From Limnospira sp050045915 (GTDB taxonomy: Bacteria > Cyanobacteriota > Cyanobacteriia > Cyanobacteriales > Microcoleaceae), in contig JBNGCR010000130.1 of NCBI GenBank assembly GCA_050045915.1, forward strand, positions 1 to 15,738: a DNA stretch of 15,738 bases. Reading direction: 5' to 3'. Each line of letters starts with the position of its first letter. Position 1 is the first letter of the stretch. Positions 13,001 to 15,738 of the stretch are shown piece after piece. The notes under the pieces are model-generated. The model did not search any database. It had not been told where the DNA came from and worked only from the letters and a program-made list of their open reading frames with translations. Made by a program: the position numbers and the translations under genes.

Positions 13001-14224
13001 TTACGAGGGCAACGCCACCGCCTCCAGGCGATCAAACAGATCGGCTAAAATCGTGTTGGAGAATAGGAATCCCTCCGGATCGGTGAGTCTCAGACGCCTT
13101 CCGGTGACGGCCACCCAGCCGCGATCGCGGTACGGTTCGAGGGTATCGTGGATTTGGGCGAGAACGTCCCGGCCGAATTGCCGTTCGAGTCGGTCCAGAT
13201 CGAGCCCTTCGGCCAACCGCAGCCCCAGCATCAGGGTTTCTAGCAGGATATCTGGGGACCGGGCGATCGCTTCGGCACCCGCCAATTTGTCCCCCGCCTC
13301 CACCCAGCGATAGTAGCGATCGCGGGTCCGCGGCCGGGTCAGCCGGTGGCCCCCCACATAACTCGCCGCCCCCATCCCGAAGCCGTAATAGGGTCGATTT
13401 TTCCAGTAGACGAGGTTGTGGCGGCACTCGAAGCCGGGACGGGCGTAATTGGACACCTCATAATGTCGGTAGCCGCGGGAAGTCAGCAAATCTTGGGCTT
13501 GGCGGTAAAAGTCGGCGGTGGTTTCCTCGTCGGGGAGGGGCGGTTCCCCGGGTTGATAATAGCGGCCGAAGGGGGTTTTGGGTTCGACAATTAAATCATA
13601 GTGGGACAGGTGGGGCGGATTTAAGGCCAGGGCGGCTTCCAGGGAGGCTTGCCAGAGTTCGGGGGTCTGGTGGGGGAGCCCGGAAATCAGGTCGATGCTG
13701 AAGTTGGCGACGCCGACTTGATGGATCATCTCGATCGCCTCAAAGGTATCTGCAACGGTATGCGATCGCCCGCAGTGTTGCAACAGTTCGTCCTGGAAGG
13801 CCTGGACGCCGACGCTGACCCGGTTCGCCCCGGCGGCGACGAATCCTTGCAATTTCTCTAAATCGAAGGTTCCGGGGTCCATTTCTACGGAGATCTCGGC
13901 GTCGGGGGCGATGCGGAAGTGGCGGTCCAGGGTTCGGAGGATGCGATCGAATTGTCCCACCGACAACAGGGAGGGGGTTCCGCCTCCAAAAAAGACCGTT
14001 TGCAGCGGTACTCCCCCCTGGGGTTCGGTGGTGATTTCCCGACACAGGACCCCGACATATTCTTTGATCATCCCGGAATTTTCGCCCTGTCTGCGATCGC
14101 CGACGACGGAGACGGCAAAATCGCAGTAGTAGCAGCGGCGACGACAGAAGGGGATGTGCAGGTAGGCGGCGGTGGGGGGTGGGGGGATCGTCAATTGTCG
14201 TCCGTTGTCTGTTCGTTTTTCCAT
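13001..14224 (-). CDS. hemW: HemW, radical SAM heme chaperone
   Basis: This 407-aa protein belongs to the HemN-like radical SAM group. The [4Fe-4S] cluster motif is CRRRCYYC (C27, C31, C34), followed by Asp-Phe. True coproporphyrinogen dehydrogenase HemN has an additional Cys at that point, so HemW is the better call. Other visible motifs are IPFC (24-27), FFGGGTPS (78-85), the SAM-binding VSVGVQAF (136-143) and HNLVYW (269-274), the HNxxYW element of HemW. The C-terminal HemN-type domain includes LMLGLRLAEGLD (331-342). HemW binds heme and is thought to deliver it to membrane cytochromes. The start ATG 14224-14222 is chosen over a TTG 16 codons upstream because GGGGGAG lies 6 nt before it. 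Many cyanobacterial copies are annotated as oxygen-independent coproporphyrinogen oxidase, which is probably wrong for this subgroup. Confidence 0.92.
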   Translation of the reverse strand: MEKRTDNGRQLTIPPPPTAAYLHIPFCRRRCYYCDFAVSVVGDRRQGENSGMIKEYVGVLCREITTEPQGGVPLQTVFFGGGTPSLLSVGQFDRILRTLDRHFRIAPDAEISVEMDPGTFDLEKLQGFVAAGANRVSVGVQAFQDELLQHCGRSHTVADTFEAIEMIHQVGVANFSIDLISGLPHQTPELWQASLEAALALNPPHLSHYDLIVEPKTPFGRYYQPGEPPLPDEETTADFYRQAQDLLTSRGYRHYEVSNYARPGFECRHNLVYWKNRPYYGFGMGAASYVGGHRLTRPRTRDRYYRWVEAGDKLAGAEAIARSPDILLETLMLGLRLAEGLDLDRLERQFGRDVLAQIHDTLEPYRDRGWVAVTGRRLRLTDPEGFLFSNTILADLFDRLEAVALPS

Positions 14225-14230
14225 CGATGT

Positions 14231-14237
14231 CTCCCCC
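14231..14237 (-). promoter_or_regulatory. Shine-Dalgarno fixing the hemW start
   Basis: On the minus strand GGGGGAG (14237-14231) lies 6 nt before ATG 14224-14222, supporting this codon rather than the upstream TTG at 14272. Confidence 0.6.
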
Positions 14238-14487
14238 AAAAGTTGGATTGGCAACCCTGCTAATTTGAACAATTGTAAAGTTTATAAATTTAAACGGAAG
14301 CCGATCGCGATCGCAGATGTCGAGATTTCATCCCGACTTCGGGGGTCAATTCACCGCCACGCCGTTGTCGCGATCGCCCGATCGCCCAAAAAAACGCCAC
14401 TCCTTTGATGAGAGCGATCGCGATCGGGGTGTTGGGGGGAGAGATTACCGAAACGATCCGCCCGCCAATGGGGTAAACGCTCGAAGA

Positions 14488-14493
14488 TATAAT
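14488..14493 (+). promoter_or_regulatory. -10 element of the PIN/TRAM gene
   Basis: A perfect TATAAT lies 67 nt before ATG 14561. No good -35 is visible. An in-frame ATG at 14492 overlaps this hexamer, so it could not be on a transcript started here, which supports ATG 14561 as the true start. Confidence 0.5.
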
Positions 14494-14512
14494 GGATCGC
14501 AATGCGAAAAGA

Positions 14513-14536
14513 CTCAATTCCCGGTTCGGAATTGAG
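14513..14536 (+). promoter_or_regulatory. Leader hairpin followed by T-rich tract
   Basis: CTCAATTCC (14513-14521) pairs perfectly with GGAATTGAG (14528-14536) around the 6-nt loop CGGTTC. It is followed by ATTTCATTTTTATT (14537-14550). It sits between the predicted transcription start (about 14500) and ATG 14561. The shape is that of a weak intrinsic terminator or attenuator, or an RNA-binding or cleavage site. Confidence 0.5.
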
Positions 14537-14560
14537 ATTTCATTTTTATTCCCCAAAACC

Positions 14561-15640
14561 ATGCTAGACGCAATCATCATCATTCTATTTATAATAGCGG
14601 GAGCCGGGACGGGGTTCTACGGCATCGAGCTGCTGCCCGTCAACGTCCTGGAACAAGTGACCAACATCGAAGGGCTGCGATCGGTGACGGCCGCATTTAC
14701 CGCCCTCATCGGCATGATCGTCGGGTTGGTCGTGCAGACGACCTACCACCGCGTCGAAGAACAAATCCGCCAGATGCCCCTCGACGTCCTGATCACCCGT
14801 TCCATCGGCATGGTGATCGGCCTGCTGATCGCCAACCTGCTTCTGGCACCGCTGTTCTTGCTCCCCATTCCCGAGGAAATCGGCTTTATCAAACCCCTGG
14901 GGGCGGTTTTGTGCAGCGTCCTGTTCGGTTACACGGGGGTGAACCTCGCCGACACCCACGGACGGGCCTTTTTGCGGCTGATCAACCCCAACAGCCTGGA
15001 CACCATGTTGGTGGCCGAGGGGACTCTCAAACCGGCCCATACCAAGGTTTTGGATACCAGTTGCATCATCGACGGCCGCATCGAGCCCCTGTTGGAAACG
15101 GGGTTTTTGGAAGGGCAGATTTTGGTCCCCCAATTCATCCTCCAGGAGTTGCAACTGGTGGCCGACGCGGCGAACGACCAAAAGCGATCGCGGGGACGGC
15201 GGGGACTCGACATCCTCAACCGGATTCGGGACGATTACCCGGAACGGATTCAAATTCACCCGGCCGATTACGACGACATCGCCACGGTGGACGCGAAATT
15301 GGTGCGCTTCGCCCAGGAAATCAACGGATTTTTGCTCACCAACGACTACAATTTGTCCAAGGTGGCGACGGTCCAGCAGGTTCCGGTTCTGAATATCAAC
15401 GACCTCACCCAGGCGGTGCGTCCGGCCTACTTGCCGGGGGATATTTTGGAATTGAAGATCCGCAAGGAAGGGAAGGAACCGTCTCAGGGCATCGGCTATC
15501 TCGAAGATGGCACGATGGTGGTGGTGGAGTCCGGCAGCGACCACCTCGGCGACCAACTTCGGGTGGTGGTGACGAGCTCTTTGCAAACCTCTGCGGGCCG
15601 CATGATTTTCGCCCGTCCGGAGCAATCTGTGGTGGCTTGA
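14561..15640 (+). CDS. Membrane-anchored PIN/TRAM-domain protein (YacL type)
   Basis: This 359-aa protein has four hydrophobic segments (about 3-20, 42-60, 80-101, 108-127), followed by a cytoplasmic PIN nuclease domain (about 162-285) and a TRAM RNA-binding domain (about 286-350). The PIN acidic residues are visible: D165 (VLDTSCIIDGR, with D171), E196 (FILQELQ), D244 (TVDAKL) and D262 (LTNDYN). It is therefore likely an active Mg/Mn-dependent ribonuclease at the membrane. The TRAM domain suggests binding to structured RNA. The Bacillus protein YacL has the same order of parts. I start at ATG 14561, which gives the usual family N-terminus MLDAIIII; the frame extends to an ATG at 14492 that overlaps the likely -10. 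The specific RNA target is unknown. A rho-independent terminator follows. Confidence 0.92.
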   Translation: MLDAIIIILFIIAGAGTGFYGIELLPVNVLEQVTNIEGLRSVTAAFTALIGMIVGLVVQTTYHRVEEQIRQMPLDVLITRSIGMVIGLLIANLLLAPLFLLPIPEEIGFIKPLGAVLCSVLFGYTGVNLADTHGRAFLRLINPNSLDTMLVAEGTLKPAHTKVLDTSCIIDGRIEPLLETGFLEGQILVPQFILQELQLVADAANDQKRSRGRRGLDILNRIRDDYPERIQIHPADYDDIATVDAKLVRFAQEINGFLLTNDYNLSKVATVQQVPVLNINDLTQAVRPAYLPGDILELKIRKEGKEPSQGIGYLEDGTMVVVESGSDHLGDQLRVVVTSSLQTSAGRMIFARPEQSVVA

Positions 15641-15672
15641 AGGTGTGAATGACTGTGGAACAAGTTGGGTTT

Positions 15673-15716
15673 AAACTGCCTCGATTGGTGTTTCGAGGCA
15701 GTTTTTGGTTTTTAAA
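15673..15716 (+). terminator. Rho-independent terminator of the PIN/TRAM gene
   Basis: AAACTGCCTCGA (15673-15684) pairs perfectly over 12 bp with TCGAGGCAGTTT (15693-15704) around an 8-nt loop. A T-rich tail continues from the right arm (TTTTTGGTTTTT). It begins 32 nt after the stop codon. This is the only strong intrinsic terminator I see in the window. Confidence 0.9.
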
Positions 15717-15738
15717 TTAACTGCGTAACACAAGCTTC

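Larger units (their letters stand above)
14225..14560. other. Divergent intergenic region hemW / PIN-TRAM gene
   Basis: The 336-bp region has no gene I can support. It contains an AT-rich stretch close to hemW (about 14260-14295) that probably holds that gene's promoter. Several HIP1-type GCGATCGC sites lie between 14305 and 14425. The promoter and leader hairpin of the PIN/TRAM gene occupy the last 75 bp. Confidence 0.5.

Noticed and set aside
13001..14224. Annotation as oxygen-independent coproporphyrinogen III oxidase (HemN)
   Set aside because: The cluster motif is CxxxCxxC followed by Asp-Phe, without the extra HemN Cys, and HNLVYW is present. These point to HemW.
14585..15625. 346-codon minus-strand frame opposite the PIN/TRAM gene
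   Set aside because: It is rich in His, Gln, Asp and Val with no domain, and is antisense to a gene with clear PIN and TRAM motifs. The open frame follows from codon bias.
1..15738. HIP1 octamers as a novel repeat
   Set aside because: GCGATCGC over-representation is a well-known genome-wide trait of cyanobacteria and has no specific local meaning here.

Overview
The window is chromosomal DNA from a cyanobacterium. The octamer GCGATCGC (HIP1) occurs more than 30 times on both strands, a signature of cyanobacterial genomes. Several products belong to cyanobacterial families: a CBS-CP12 fusion, a DUF1830 protein, two pentapeptide-repeat proteins and a membrane PIN/TRAM protein. The genus cannot be fixed from the sequence alone. 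I see no rRNA, tRNA, CRISPR array, insertion sequence or phage gene.

Layout, left to right. (1) 1-2400: two GT4-family glycosyltransferases that converge on a short spacer. (2) 2535-5140: a tight three-gene operon of a two-TM membrane protein of unknown family, a degenerate FHA-domain protein with a Cys cluster and an acidic tail, and a MurG/GT28-like glycosyltransferase. The last two genes start at TTG, and the third overlaps the second by 4 nt. (3) 5147-6074, minus strand: a GNAT acetyltransferase and a 68-aa helical protein. (4) 6397-7956: a response regulator-PAS-class III adenylate cyclase with all catalytic residues visible. (5) 7967-10551, minus strand: a secreted pentapeptide-repeat protein, the CBS-CP12 fusion, and a pentapeptide-repeat protein with 61 uninterrupted repeats. 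(6) 10742-12073: a UMF1/Atg22-like MFS transporter. (7) 12183-14224, minus strand: a DUF1830 protein, about 0.54 kb of non-coding DNA, then the radical SAM protein HemW. (8) 14561-15640: a membrane PIN/TRAM protein of the YacL type with a clear rho-independent terminator.

Most genes look like single-gene transcription units in the mosaic arrangement common in cyanobacteria. The one multi-gene unit with evident co-translation is the TM protein/FHA/GT28-like operon, which I consider the best candidate for an undescribed functional module. Other points worth following are: the CBS-CP12 protein that has lost one of the two C-terminal redox cysteines; the unusually long and regular pentapeptide solenoid; the long DUF1830 upstream region with a palindrome filling a promoter spacer; and a perfect 9-bp hairpin with a T-rich tail between promoter and start codon of the PIN/TRAM gene. 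Several starts were moved from the longest open frame to an internal codon because of ribosome-binding sites, family length or promoter overlap.
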